A DNA stretch of 64,000 nucleotides from Gammaproteobacteria bacterium (GTDB lineage: Bacteria > Pseudomonadota > Gammaproteobacteria > SZUA-152), in assembly GCA_013152545.1 (NCBI GenBank), contig JAADGF010000103.1, positions 1-64,000 of the forward strand, written 5' to 3'. The notes under the pieces were generated by a model. That model was not told the DNA's origin. It ran no database searches and saw only the letters and a program-made list of their open reading frames with translations. The translations under genes and the position numbers were made by a program. Positions 10,932 through 19,500 of the stretch are shown in pieces. Within the stretch, counting starts at the first letter, position 1. Each line of letters opens with the position of its first letter.

Positions 10932-13547
10932 TTATTGCCTCAAGAAGCCATCCAACGGACTCAGCTTTGCTAATTGCGCATAGTAACGACGCGCTTGTTC
11001 TGAATCACCCTCATTTAAAGCCAGTTGCCATAAACGTTTCAACGCTTCCACATGATCAGGACGTATTTTCAAAACAGACTGCAACACCTCTCGCTCGGAG
11101 AGCCCGACAGGTCTATTGCTGTCATAACTGGCAAGCGAGGCATCCGCAATCGCAAATCCGATCCACCGATCCTTAGGATTGGCCTGGTAAGCCAATTTCA
11201 ATAAACGTTGCCCTTCTTGATTTTTTTGCTGTAATAACGCCAACCAGCTGCGATGCGCCAATTCCGTTGCCACATAAGCCCGCTCAAATACTGCAAAATC
11301 GATATCACTCACCAATAAATCAATCGCCGCCTGCTTTACATGGGGTCGTTGCCGTAGCATATGAGCAAGTAATTTAACCAAATCCAGTTCACCATTGTAC
11401 CTCGCGCCTGGCAGACGGAACTCTATTTGCGGTGCCCACTCATCTTGTATGACGCCAACGTCGGTAGTGATCGGCCCCCAGTATCGTCCCAGCCAAGTCC
11501 AAGGGGTTTCATTCCCTGTCGCTGCCTGTTTGTTACTAAGCGCCAGACGGGAAAGATTATCCAAAACGGCTGTGGCACTTGGCGAGTTGGATTTTGGCCC
11601 CACAAGCGCTAACCGAAACGCATCAAGAAACATGACAGCATTTGGGTACACTTCGCGAAAGGTACGCAAAATAATATCCAACGACGCTGTTTCAAATTGA
11701 TTTAGCGCTAACCACTGCACAAAAATTCCATCGTCTGATAATCGATTGCGCACCCGTTCAAATTGCTGTCGCGATAATAATGCACTACGCCCTACTAGGT
11801 CCGGATGAAACAAATCACCAACGATAACGTCATATAAATGACTATCACTGATTAAAAAATGTTTGGCGTCATCCCGTACCACATTAATGTAATCCATAAC
11901 ACCGCCATTTACCGGTTTAAACCAGGACTCGGCGGATAAAATAGCACCCATGGATAGCTCTACTGCCGTCGCTTGTAAATCTGGGTAAACCAATACACCA
12001 GAAGCGGAAATACCCGTCCCCAAACCGAGAAACAAAATGGATGTCGGCTTGGGATGCAGTAGTAAAGGCAAACGCGCCTGATTTTTTTGCGACTCAACCG
12101 ATATCGGATCTGATGAGGCATCCATGCGGCGCAAATCAGCCAGCAACAAGCGCTGGCCATCATCACGTTCGATCACGTGACTAATACTAACAGCATCTTC
12201 ATAGCGGTAAACATCCTGAGTGCCGGCATATACATCTGGCATAATTTCATGCACAGCAGGCATATGGAGTACCGGGAAAGATAATAAAACAAAGAGAGGC
12301 GTCAGCCATAGTATCCATTTATTAGCGACCCAAACCCAACTGAATAACAGCAATAAAGCGGCGGCAATAACAATGGTTGCATTGGTACCGACAACGGGAA
12401 TAAGCACAAACCCTGCGATTAAAGCACCAAACGCAGCACCGACTGAATTCACACCATAAAGCCACGCACCGCCTATCTTAGTTGCACCACAGCGATGACA
12501 GAACAAAGGCAACCAAGCGCCAAAAACCAAGGTAACTGGCAATGTAATGCTCGCAATGATTAACCCCTGCATAACAAGCGCTTCAAACAAAGAATCAAAC
12601 TGACTAAGATCAATCCAACTACTTACACTTGGCAAAAACCACAAACCAGCGATAGCGAAACCGCTGACAACAAATGGCAATAAGGAATACCAAAAATCTC
12701 GCCTTAGATAACGTGCTAACACACTACCCAAACCGATACCCACTAAAAAAATCGACAATATAATCGCCAGCACATACTCGGTACGTAAAAATATCATACC
12801 AAATAAGCGCGTCCAGCCAATCTCCAATATCAATGCCGCCGAACCAATCCCGGTGTATGCAACCAATAGTCGTAATGAGGGTAATTGGGTTGAGGCAGAA
12901 TCCCCTGAAGCCACGTCACTTGCACTTGGCGCCACAAACCGTCTTGCGGCAAAAAAAGCACTTGCAGCAACGCTAAGCCCGATAACAGCAACAAATACTA
13001 GCGAATACATCCACCCTAAAACAGGCAACAACACCAATGGCAATAACGCCCCTATAGCAGCACCAAGCGTATTCAAGCCATATATTAAGCCAAGGGATAC
13101 TGGTGTATTGTCGAATACTTTTAATATTAGCGGAAAACCAACACCCATCAAAAATGCAGGGATAAATAAAATAATTCCAACCACAGAGAATTGCAGACTG
13201 TACCAAACATATAACGGAACAGCCGGGGCTAAGCCTACCAACCATTGATCGATCGTGTGAAATAAAAACGGAATGATTAATGACGACAGAGCAACACAGC
13301 ATTCTAAAATTGCGAAATATTTTAAAGGATGGCGATGAAGTCTAAGCCGTTTGACAGCAAACATACTCCCCAGACCCAAGCCAGCCATAAATACTGCCAC
13401 TGTAATGACAACACCAAAAATGCTGACACCAAAAACCAGGGAAAGCATCCGCACCCATAAGACTTCATAGGCTAAGCTTGACAAACCTGACAAAAAGTAA
13501 AGTAGGAGAACGAATACAATAAATCGCTGAGACAAAGCGGCCTGCAT
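10932..13547 (-). CDS. Fused polytopic membrane protein / spermidine-synthase-like domain
   Basis: 871 residues. The first 430 hold about a dozen hydrophobic helices arranged as a duplicated transporter-like domain (repeated GLGLGS and GIGLGS turns). Residues of roughly 480-690 form an aminopropyltransferase-like Rossmann domain with the ILFLGLGTGISASG nucleotide-binding loop, a VVRDDAKHFL acidic motif and DVIVGDLFHP. The last 150 residues are TPR-like. Proteins of this design are annotated as fused MFS/spermidine synthase; the substrate is unknown and polyamine synthesis is not proven. It separates ccoG from the main oxidase operon, on the same strand. Confidence 0.85.
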   Translation of the reverse strand: MQAALSQRFIVFVLLLYFLSGLSSLAYEVLWVRMLSLVFGVSIFGVVITVAVFMAGLGLGSMFAVKRLRLHRHPLKYFAILECCVALSSLIIPFLFHTIDQWLVGLAPAVPLYVWYSLQFSVVGIILFIPAFLMGVGFPLILKVFDNTPVSLGLIYGLNTLGAAIGALLPLVLLPVLGWMYSLVFVAVIGLSVAASAFFAARRFVAPSASDVASGDSASTQLPSLRLLVAYTGIGSAALILEIGWTRLFGMIFLRTEYVLAIILSIFLVGIGLGSVLARYLRRDFWYSLLPFVVSGFAIAGLWFLPSVSSWIDLSQFDSLFEALVMQGLIIASITLPVTLVFGAWLPLFCHRCGATKIGGAWLYGVNSVGAAFGALIAGFVLIPVVGTNATIVIAAALLLLFSWVWVANKWILWLTPLFVLLSFPVLHMPAVHEIMPDVYAGTQDVYRYEDAVSISHVIERDDGQRLLLADLRRMDASSDPISVESQKNQARLPLLLHPKPTSILFLGLGTGISASGVLVYPDLQATAVELSMGAILSAESWFKPVNGGVMDYINVVRDDAKHFLISDSHLYDVIVGDLFHPDLVGRSALLSRQQFERVRNRLSDDGIFVQWLALNQFETASLDIILRTFREVYPNAVMFLDAFRLALVGPKSNSPSATAVLDNLSRLALSNKQAATGNETPWTWLGRYWGPITTDVGVIQDEWAPQIEFRLPGARYNGELDLVKLLAHMLRQRPHVKQAAIDLLVSDIDFAVFERAYVATELAHRSWLALLQQKNQEGQRLLKLAYQANPKDRWIGFAIADASLASYDSNRPVGLSEREVLQSVLKIRPDHVEALKRLWQLALNEGDSEQARRYYAQLAKLSPLDGFLRQ

Positions 13548-13634
13548 AATATGTGATTCGGTGGTATTAATGAAATAAGCTGGAAATACTGAATGGGAAC
13601 GTTATTTTGTGCGCCATCTTCTCTTTACAGTTCA

Positions 13635-13827
13635 CTAGGAGCCTGCCCGAGAAGAATAGCAGCCGTCGCGAGGGAACACCATTTTGAGTCCATTTTTACG
13701 ATTGCATCTGGCACCTATGTTTGGCATTTGAGGCGAATATTGGGCCTATTTAACGTAACGATCGTAAAACCAGGCCAAAATCGCGTTTTCGCACAGCAGG
13801 CTTTCTATTCTCGAACAGGCTCCCTAG
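13635..13827. repeat. MITE-like repeat family 2, copy A
   Basis: About 190 bases with terminal inverted repeats (CTAGGAGCCTGCCCGAGAA at the left, its imperfect complement at the right) flanked by CTAG-like duplications. The interior contains the GGCATTTGAGGCGAATATT segment shared with the copy at 39534. No coding capacity. Confidence 0.8.
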
Positions 13828-13834
13828 TTAATCA

Positions 13835-14227
13835 CTAAAACGGATAAAACCAAACCAGTCCAACGACAGCATGGGCTAATGCCAGTGTAAGGCTCAAGCC
13901 GGCGAAAATCATGTGCGCTAAATACACATCTTTACCATATATACCCATTGCAACACCTAACCCAACTGTTACAAATATAAACACCAGTAACGGAACCCCC
14001 ATTGCAAACATAACGATATGTTTTTGTTGGTCATCTATTTTGACGATATCGCTAAGCGGATCATCATCTGTTTTAAATGCCGAGATAACCTGAGACTCAC
14101 TCGAAACACTTTTTTTATCTTCGTTATGTTGTGGCTGCGCCTTAACCACTCCCAGCATTAAGATGCAAACCACCACCAATGCCGTTAACATCAGACTTTT
14201 CAAATTTTTGAATATCGAATCCACCAT
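13835..14227 (-). CDS. Small membrane protein with two C-terminal helices
   Basis: 130 residues. A signal-like hydrophobic N-terminus (about 10-30) is followed by a polar, periplasmic linker (about 31-68), then two membrane helices. The last helix holds two histidines (YLAHM and LALAHAVVG), in positions that might bind a heme, though this is only inference. No family recognised. It is the distal member of the minus-strand oxidase cluster, separated from the next upstream gene by repeats. Confidence 0.65.
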   Translation of the reverse strand: MVDSIFKNLKSLMLTALVVVCILMLGVVKAQPQHNEDKKSVSSESQVISAFKTDDDPLSDIVKIDDQQKHIVMFAMGVPLLVFIFVTVGLGVAMGIYGKDVYLAHMIFAGLSLTLALAHAVVGLVWFYPF

Positions 14228-14267
14228 AAATTATTAGCAACCATTCACCCTGATTATTGAATGTTCA

Positions 14268-14413
14268 GTAACATTTCAGATTGGCTTTGATTTGTTGAGA
14301 ACAAAAAAAGCACAGTGTTTACAGAGGCGATGTAAATGAGCACTTTTGATGCAGCTTTTCACGCAACGTTTAACGCAGCAATAGGGCAAATCAAAGGTAA
14401 GCAGAGTAGTTAC
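14268..14413. repeat. MITE-like repeat family 3, copy A
   Basis: About 146 bases with long imperfect inverted ends, from GTAAC..CAGATTGGCTTTGATTTG to CAAATCAAAGGTAAGC..GTAGTTAC. The same ends, plus the inner ACGCAGCAAT..GGACAAATC segment, occur at 50957-51080. Confidence 0.75.
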
Positions 14414-14426
14414 AATTACTCTGCAC

Positions 14427-14596
14427 TTAAGAGGCCGGCCGAGAAGCAGCCGCCTCGATGAGAACAGGGCTCCGCTCGGTATCTCGCTCATTTTCATTAA
14501 ACAGAAATAACAGTTCGTCCAGATGATTGAAAAACCAGGCTTAAAACGGTCGTGCCACAATACGAGGAACCTGTCCGAGACTCGGACAGGCTCCAG
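14427..14596. repeat. Degenerate repeat family 2 fragments
   Basis: A left-end-like piece (GGCCGAGAAGCAGCCGCCTCG, near 14435) and, at 14570-14590, a perfect 21-base palindrome made of two family 2 ends joined head to head (CCTGTCCGAG-A-CTCGGACAGG). This looks like a collapsed copy. Confidence 0.6.
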
Positions 14597-14638
14597 TTTA
14601 TTATCCAGACAAGCTTCTGAGAGCAATTGCTCCCGCAC

Positions 14639-14875
14639 CTAAGCCTGTTTGGTATTCGTTTGTTTTTCCTCTTTATTCTTTTTAAAGGCAAAGTGCCAAT
14701 AAAGAATAGCCATTAGTACAAAGGGAAACAGAATAATAACCAATAGAAATACGAAAATCGCCCACGGCGTATCAATGGATACATGCAGATACCGGTAGCT
14801 ATCTACCGCCATTGCTGTATCGGAAAAAAAGACGCTTGCAATTAAAATCAGAAATAAAACGTGTTTGTATTGCAT
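14639..14875 (-). CDS. 78-residue membrane protein of the oxidase cluster
   Basis: A cleavable signal peptide is likely (residues 1-23, ending AMA). The mature protein has a short periplasmic stretch, one long membrane helix (about 38-63) and a lysine-rich cytoplasmic tail. No heme motif and no recognised family. It lies 39 bases downstream of the SUMF-domain gene on the same strand, so it is probably co-transcribed with the oxidase genes. Confidence 0.65.
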   Translation of the reverse strand: MQYKHVLFLILIASVFFSDTAMAVDSYRYLHVSIDTPWAIFVFLLVIILFPFVLMAILYWHFAFKKNKEEKQTNTKQA

Positions 14876-14914
14876 CTCAAACCCACTTATACGTTAAAGA
14901 AATTAATTAACCGC

Positions 14915-15976
14915 TTATTCCGCATCTTTGGCACATCGAAACCCGAAAAAATCTGACGCATAATGGGGCATCGAAAAATTACGGTGGTATGAGGATGTGG
15001 AAAATGGGTCGCTTTTCCATGATCCACCTCGCCTGACTCGAAAGACACGATCCTCCACCTCCACTAAATCACCAATACTCATCGCCTTATCAGCGGCGGT
15101 ATTCGCAATCAGCGCTTTAGGCGCAAACAAACTAGCAGCTGCCTTTGAACCTTCATAAGGGGCAAACCTTGTTGACGTCCATTCACTCACATTGCCCGCC
15201 ATATCATATACACCGAATTCACTTTGACCGTTATCGTAACGGGTAACGTTAGTGGTCGCCCCAATATGATAATACGTATTCAAGCGTTCTGGAATCATGG
15301 TTGAGCCCCAAGGCCATCGTTTACCATTTGGGCCACGAGCCGCTTTTTCCCATTCTGCTTCAGAAGGAAGCCGCTTAGCGTAGTACTCACAATACGTTTT
15401 TGCATCGTACCAGGAGACCATAGTGACAGGGTGCAATAATTTTTTATCAGGCACTTTCCCGTCCGTCCAATCGAGTGGCGAACGATATTTGGTTTGAGCC
15501 ACATATCGTGCGTATTGAACATTAGTCACCGGATATTTATCAATAAAATAAGCATCCAGTTGCCGTGTATGCTGAGGTTTATTCTGCAAGTCCGCCCGTG
15601 ATGCATTTGTCCCCATCAAAAAAGGGCCTTTGGGAATAAGCACTGTAACATCTAACTCCTGCCACTGCTCGGGAGTGATCAATGCGGTAACTTCCTCTAA
15701 CAAGTACGTTTTTAAAGCTTTATTCGTTTCTGCGTGCATCCGATGTAACATAATCTCTTCGCCCGCTGCACGGATACGATTAACTTCATCTTTCAAGTCA
15801 TAGGATGCCCTAGCCCTCATATCGGCCATTCGATTGGAACCTAATTGCACAACATGCACTGCACCAAACACCATCGCCAGCGCAACACAGGTAATCGACG
15901 TAGCAGCAAGAAATCGTTTACGGCGTAATCGTTCAGCAGGATCAAGTTGAATACGCGTTTTCTGATACGATGGCAT
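14915..15976 (-). CDS. SUMF1/formylglycine-generating-enzyme-like protein, membrane anchored
   Basis: 353 residues. One N-terminal helix (about 23-45) anchors a periplasmic domain with the family blocks IPKGPFLMGTN, YPVTNVQYARY, PVTMVSWYDAKTYCEYYAKRLPSEAEWEKAARG and YDMAGNVSEWT, ending with RVRRGGSWKSDPF and GFRCA. These are the formylglycine-generating-enzyme/SUMF fold. The paired active-site cysteines of true sulfatase-modifying enzymes are not evident, so it may be a non-catalytic or differently acting member, as with NirV beside nitrite reductase genes. It sits inside the oxidase operon, three bases after the preceding gene, suggesting a maturation role. Confidence 0.85.
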   Translation of the reverse strand: MPSYQKTRIQLDPAERLRRKRFLAATSITCVALAMVFGAVHVVQLGSNRMADMRARASYDLKDEVNRIRAAGEEIMLHRMHAETNKALKTYLLEEVTALITPEQWQELDVTVLIPKGPFLMGTNASRADLQNKPQHTRQLDAYFIDKYPVTNVQYARYVAQTKYRSPLDWTDGKVPDKKLLHPVTMVSWYDAKTYCEYYAKRLPSEAEWEKAARGPNGKRWPWGSTMIPERLNTYYHIGATTNVTRYDNGQSEFGVYDMAGNVSEWTSTRFAPYEGSKAAASLFAPKALIANTAADKAMSIGDLVEVEDRVFRVRRGGSWKSDPFSTSSYHRNFSMPHYASDFFGFRCAKDAE

Positions 15977-15978
15977 GG

Positions 15979-16446
15979 CTATTCACCTGTTGAAGCCTTG
16001 TCTTTTCGATTGGGATGAATGAGCTCTCTTTGTGCTTGCTCCGGACTAGTCCTGCCATAAGTACGCTTCACCATGATTTCGCCTAACACACCACCAAGTG
16101 CGGCACATTCAACGGCAAGAATAACGTAGAAAATCCACCAACCAATCGGTATTAAAGCGGCGCCTTCAGGCACTCCTAAAATATACTTCATTTCAAGATA
16201 AGCAATGCCGCGCACAATGGCGGGCGGAAAATAACATAACCACTTACCACCTAACCCGAAGATAGCCGCAACAACAATCCCCACCACCACTGGCCAAACA
16301 AACAACTGTAAAAACCATAAAAAATTAAAGCTTTGCAAGCCCCAGAACAGCTCGATTCTCACCCCGATAATTCTGTCGCCGATATAATTAACCAAGCACC
16401 CAACCAATAGTGCCAATGCGCCCAGCGCTATCCTTGGTTTTCTCAT
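15979..16446 (-). CDS. Polytopic membrane protein of the oxidase cluster
   Basis: 155 residues with about four hydrophobic helices (8-26, 38-66, 73-90 and 103-125) and a charged C-terminal tail. Unknown family. Its start overlaps the stop of the upstream cytochrome c gene by four bases, and its stop is followed almost immediately by the SUMF-domain gene, so all three are tightly coupled. It may be an integral subunit or assembly factor. Confidence 0.7.
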   Translation of the reverse strand: MRKPRIALGALALLVGCLVNYIGDRIIGVRIELFWGLQSFNFLWFLQLFVWPVVVGIVVAAIFGLGGKWLCYFPPAIVRGIAYLEMKYILGVPEGAALIPIGWWIFYVILAVECAALGGVLGEIMVKRTYGRTSPEQAQRELIHPNRKDKASTGE

Positions 16447-16928
16447 GGCACGTAATCTGTGCCAGTTAGTTTTTCGAATTTCCGCTTTTTAGTTTCGTCC
16501 AAATACCAGTCTTTTACTTTAAGACTATCCAAGTATTTCGCCAGTATTCGTCGTTCTTCTTCAGGTGTATCCGCAAATGAAGGCATTTGAAATTCTTTTT
16601 TGAGGCGTGTGGGCACAATAGCCTGAGGATTAACAGCAGAAAAATAATTATAAAACCAAGCTTCGTCCTTCAATGATCCCAGCCCATCCAATGCAGGCGC
16701 AGGCACCGACTGCATGATGTTTCGCTTAGTCCATAAACTATGACAGTCGTAACACTTATATTTGCGAAATAATTTGCGCGCTTGTTTCGCTAACGTGATA
16801 TCTGCCGTACTAAAATAGGGTATCCCCAGGTCTTCCTCCTGAGTTGATGCATAAAAATTTTTAATAACTGCCGTTACAACAACAACAACAACAATACCGA
16901 TCAAAATTCCAGCTTCACCCTTCTTCAT
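16443..16928 (-). CDS. Membrane-anchored monoheme cytochrome c
   Basis: 161 residues. One N-terminal helix (about 7-23) is followed by a periplasmic cytochrome c domain with C59-Y-D-C62-H63 and a FQMPSF segment offering a methionine ligand. It lies in the oxidase operon after ccoO and the CcoP-like gene and may supply the c-type heme that the CcoP-like anchor lacks. It overlaps the next gene by four bases. Confidence 0.9.
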   Translation of the reverse strand: MKKGEAGILIGIVVVVVVTAVIKNFYASTQEEDLGIPYFSTADITLAKQARKLFRKYKCYDCHSLWTKRNIMQSVPAPALDGLGSLKDEAWFYNYFSAVNPQAIVPTRLKKEFQMPSFADTPEEERRILAKYLDSLKVKDWYLDETKKRKFEKLTGTDYVP

Positions 16929-16977
16929 AACATAGCATTAGCTTGTGTAGGTCGACTTTATTGTCTCGTAACACTCA

Positions 16978-17256
16978 TTATTTCCTGGCAGCCAAGCGTT
17001 GCTCTGCTTCTTCTCTTAAATATTTTTCACGCAGCTCCTCTTGATACTTATTAACTTCCATTGCCTTTTTGAACTCTTCCTCCGACATTTTATCTTTATC
17101 GTTTTTATCGAATACAACGTATTTGATATCTTCGTCAAACTGATCATTTTTAGCTGCCCAACGAATTGCAACAATCGCGGCGAGAATAATGCCAGCACCC
17201 GCCACTAACCATAAGTAAATAGTCCAGCCATCTTGTAGATTATTAAAAAAATCCAT
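16978..17256 (-). CDS. ccoS: CcoS-like oxidase assembly protein with extended tail
   Basis: 92 residues. A single helix (about 14-32) is followed by the segment IRWAAKNDQFDEDIKYVVFDK, which matches the CcoS pattern of a W-A-x-K/R-x-G/N-Q-F-D-D turn, then a hydrophobic -LFDD-like end. CcoS is required for heme or copper insertion into cbb3 oxidases. Unlike ordinary CcoS (about 50-70 residues), this one has a long charged helical tail. It sits 10 bases after the preceding gene. Confidence 0.6.
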   Translation of the reverse strand: MDFFNNLQDGWTIYLWLVAGAGIILAAIVAIRWAAKNDQFDEDIKYVVFDKNDKDKMSEEEFKKAMEVNKYQEELREKYLREEAEQRLAARK

Positions 17257-17265
17257 CGTCGCCTC

Positions 17266-17604
17266 CTAAAACAAAAAACCATGCATCATTTGCGCTGCTC
17301 CAAATATAATTGCCACAACCACTCCAAGGATGATCCATACAAACATTATTTTTTCGCCCGTTTTAATGTCGCTCGATTTACCTTTGAACATAAACAAAAA
17401 GACAATCACTACAAACACAAAAATTGCAAAAATCAAAAAATAAAACATCCCGACGCTAAAGCTATGAGAACTCATACTTTCGATACTCATATCAATACCG
17501 AAAGGCGCTGATTCCTCTGCGCCGACACTCATTTGGGATGGTAGTACATTAAACACATACTGGTTGATCGAGTTCATCATGTAAGCGGTATCAAACTTAA
17601 ACAC
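17266..17604 (-). CDS. Two-helix membrane protein, unknown function
   Basis: 112 residues. A periplasmic-looking N-terminus of about 45 residues is followed by two helices (about 48-70 and 86-108) separated by the KTGEKIMF turn. The same turn, KTGEKVLF, begins the anchor helix of the cytochrome c at 24267, hinting at shared ancestry or interaction. No heme motif. It belongs to the ccoN-ccoO operon. Confidence 0.65.
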   Translation of the reverse strand: MFKFDTAYMMNSINQYVFNVLPSQMSVGAEESAPFGIDMSIESMSSHSFSVGMFYFLIFAIFVFVVIVFLFMFKGKSSDIKTGEKIMFVWIILGVVVAIIFGAAQMMHGFLF

Positions 17605-17720
17605 AAAAATTACAACAGGGCATTTGGGTACTCACTAACATTCATAATACTTATTGCCTGCTCATACAACAAAGCCATGCCACCCACAAAGATGGCATGG
17701 CTCTCGGTGTTACAAATTGT

Positions 17721-17855
17721 TCACTTAGAGTAACTATCGATACCTTCTTTATCTTTATCAAATTTATCGATAAAAAAACTATAGATAAACGGAAATGTGT
17801 AGACTACAAAAATCCAGATCAACATTGCAAACGGACCATTGTCTAAATCTAACAT
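17721..17855 (-). CDS. 44-residue single-helix protein in the oxidase operon
   Basis: ATG at 17855 is preceded by TTGAGGAGGTAATAAC, an excellent ribosome-binding site. The product begins MLDLDNGPFAML, has one helix (about 8-29) and a charged tail rich in K and D (KFDKDKEGID). Size and layout resemble CcoQ-type accessory subunits. It lies 21 bases after the CcoP-like gene and is very likely a genuine subunit or assembly peptide. Confidence 0.75.
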   Translation of the reverse strand: MLDLDNGPFAMLIWIFVVYTFPFIYSFFIDKFDKDKEGIDSYSK

Positions 17856-17876
17856 GTTATTACCTCCTCAAGTTTC

Positions 17877-18506
17877 TTAATGGCTTTTATCATGATCTGG
17901 CACCCAACTGTAATTGGGTAGTCGTTTTACGACGATAACCACCGATACACAAAATATGACAATAAAGAAAATATCAATGGTATACCCTTTATCCCACCAG
18001 GGCTGGGTACGGACACGAGTACCATCATCCCGCCAATTACCTTCAAAGTTCGCCAGCACAATCTTATTGCCTACTACTGTATATTCATCCATATAAGCAT
18101 TTTTTTGTTGCAGCTCTTCAATTTGCGATCGAATTATCCGCAGGTCATCCATCTCAACGGGGTGCCTTTCCTGAAGCGCCACCCACTTGGAACCCGAGGT
18201 TCTCACCTTATTGACGATGTACTCCATTTTCTTGCCATCATCGGCAATCGATTTAACTTCCGGAGTATCCATCAACTTAATATATTCTTCATAAATTGCA
18301 GCCGTAGGACGCTGCCCCCATAACGGTGCCGTCACTAAAAAGGCGGTGATAATTGTAAGGATCAACAGCCCCACTACCGGTTGCGGCAAACGATTGTTGT
18401 TTTCTTTAATACCACCTAAACTTTCGCCTTCCCATAATTCTCTCGCAGCGACATTTTGGTCTTCTGACGCTAAGGAATGAAGCGGATTATCGAATTTCCA
18501 GCTCAT
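17877..18506 (-). CDS. CcoP-like membrane anchor without heme c
   Basis: 209 residues. The N-terminus (ELWEGESLGGIKENNNRLP followed by a helix at about 43-64) matches the start of CcoP, where a W-D/E-G-I-x-E-L-N-N-P-L-P segment precedes the first helix. The CcoP cytochrome domains with CxxCH motifs are absent. Instead there is a roughly 100-residue soluble region and a second helix (about 174-195). The electron-transfer role of CcoP may be carried by the separate cytochromes encoded at 16443 and 24267. Thirteen bases after ccoO. Confidence 0.65.
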   Translation of the reverse strand: MSWKFDNPLHSLASEDQNVAARELWEGESLGGIKENNNRLPQPVVGLLILTIITAFLVTAPLWGQRPTAAIYEEYIKLMDTPEVKSIADDGKKMEYIVNKVRTSGSKWVALQERHPVEMDDLRIIRSQIEELQQKNAYMDEYTVVGNKIVLANFEGNWRDDGTRVRTQPWWDKGYTIDIFFIVIFCVSVVIVVKRLPNYSWVPDHDKSH

Positions 18507-18519
18507 CTCGATCTCCTGG

Positions 18520-19470
18520 TTATTTTAGATTTATAACAAAATCAATTAATGCCCGAGCTTCGCTATCGCCAGCAGGTATTGGCACCTCTGGGGGATAAAT
18601 TCGCTCATTGGCGACATATTGATTATATTCCTCACGCCACGCATCATAGTCAATCACGTTGCCGTTAATATCTTTTTCACCCCACAAATAATCATAACGA
18701 GGCATAATCGAATAAGGTTGCACCAGCCTTGGATTAAAGAAATGCATTACCATCCATTCTCGCGAAGAGTTACGAGAACCTACATGCGTTAAATCCGGTC
18801 CTTTACGATCAGAACCAAACGCGGTTGGATTTTCCCCATTAAAATCACCAAGCATCGGAGGCGCACCGAAGTATTGCCAATCCTGCGTTTGCTCAGGTAG
18901 CAAGGTATGACACCACCAGCAACCTTCCCGCACAAACATGATTTTACCTTTGCCCACATACAGTGTATTTTCCTCAGAAGCAACACTCATAGTCGCCTCA
19001 GGCATCCAACCACGAGTTGCTGTAGCATTTTCGATGTAAGGGATGGTTTCACCACCATCATCAGCTTCTCGCACGATAAAAACGGCCCCTTTTGTGTCAT
19101 CCGCTAACCCTACTTTTCCCAGCGACTCACTCATTAGCCGAGGTTTTTCGCCCAAAATAACAGGATGGCGTATACCGTTAGGAAACGGCGTGCCCGCAGG
19201 ATAAACATAAGCGGTGGTTGCTTCTATGGTACTGCCAGTACCTGGATCTTTATCGATCATCACCGTCGCAGGTTTTGCCTTACCTTGCAACCATGGGTCT
19301 TCATAGCTAAAACCTCCGACTCGACCAAAGGATAACTGACGATGTAAACCAATATCAGTCACCGCTACATCCCGCATATCCATCGCTGGCATATACAGCG
19401 TGATAAACATTGACGTTCCAAACGCAAGCCCGAACATTCGGGTTCCGATGGTATATTCTCTAAATGCCAT
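18520..19470 (-). CDS. ccoO: CcoO-like monoheme cytochrome c subunit of oxidase
   Basis: 316 residues. One N-terminal helix (about 10-30), then a periplasmic domain with the single heme motif C184-W-W-C187-H188 in the REGCxxCH context typical of CcoO, the KGPDLTHVGSR block and a candidate Met ligand M256 in SIMPRYD. About 110 residues lie between the anchor and the part resembling ordinary CcoO, an unusual insertion. It would receive electrons for the binuclear centre in CcoN. It is encoded directly after ccoN, 30 bases apart, which is the standard order. Confidence 0.88.
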   Translation of the reverse strand: MAFREYTIGTRMFGLAFGTSMFITLYMPAMDMRDVAVTDIGLHRQLSFGRVGGFSYEDPWLQGKAKPATVMIDKDPGTGSTIEATTAYVYPAGTPFPNGIRHPVILGEKPRLMSESLGKVGLADDTKGAVFIVREADDGGETIPYIENATATRGWMPEATMSVASEENTLYVGKGKIMFVREGCWWCHTLLPEQTQDWQYFGAPPMLGDFNGENPTAFGSDRKGPDLTHVGSRNSSREWMVMHFFNPRLVQPYSIMPRYDYLWGEKDINGNVIDYDAWREEYNQYVANERIYPPEVPIPAGDSEARALIDFVINLK

Positions 19471-19500
19471 GGTTAATTCCTCTCCAGGTTTCTTTTAATT

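Noticed and set aside
11395-13248. Several long plus-strand open frames opposite the spermidine-synthase-fused protein
   Set aside because: They are antisense to a clear 871-residue gene and have no ribosome-binding sites.
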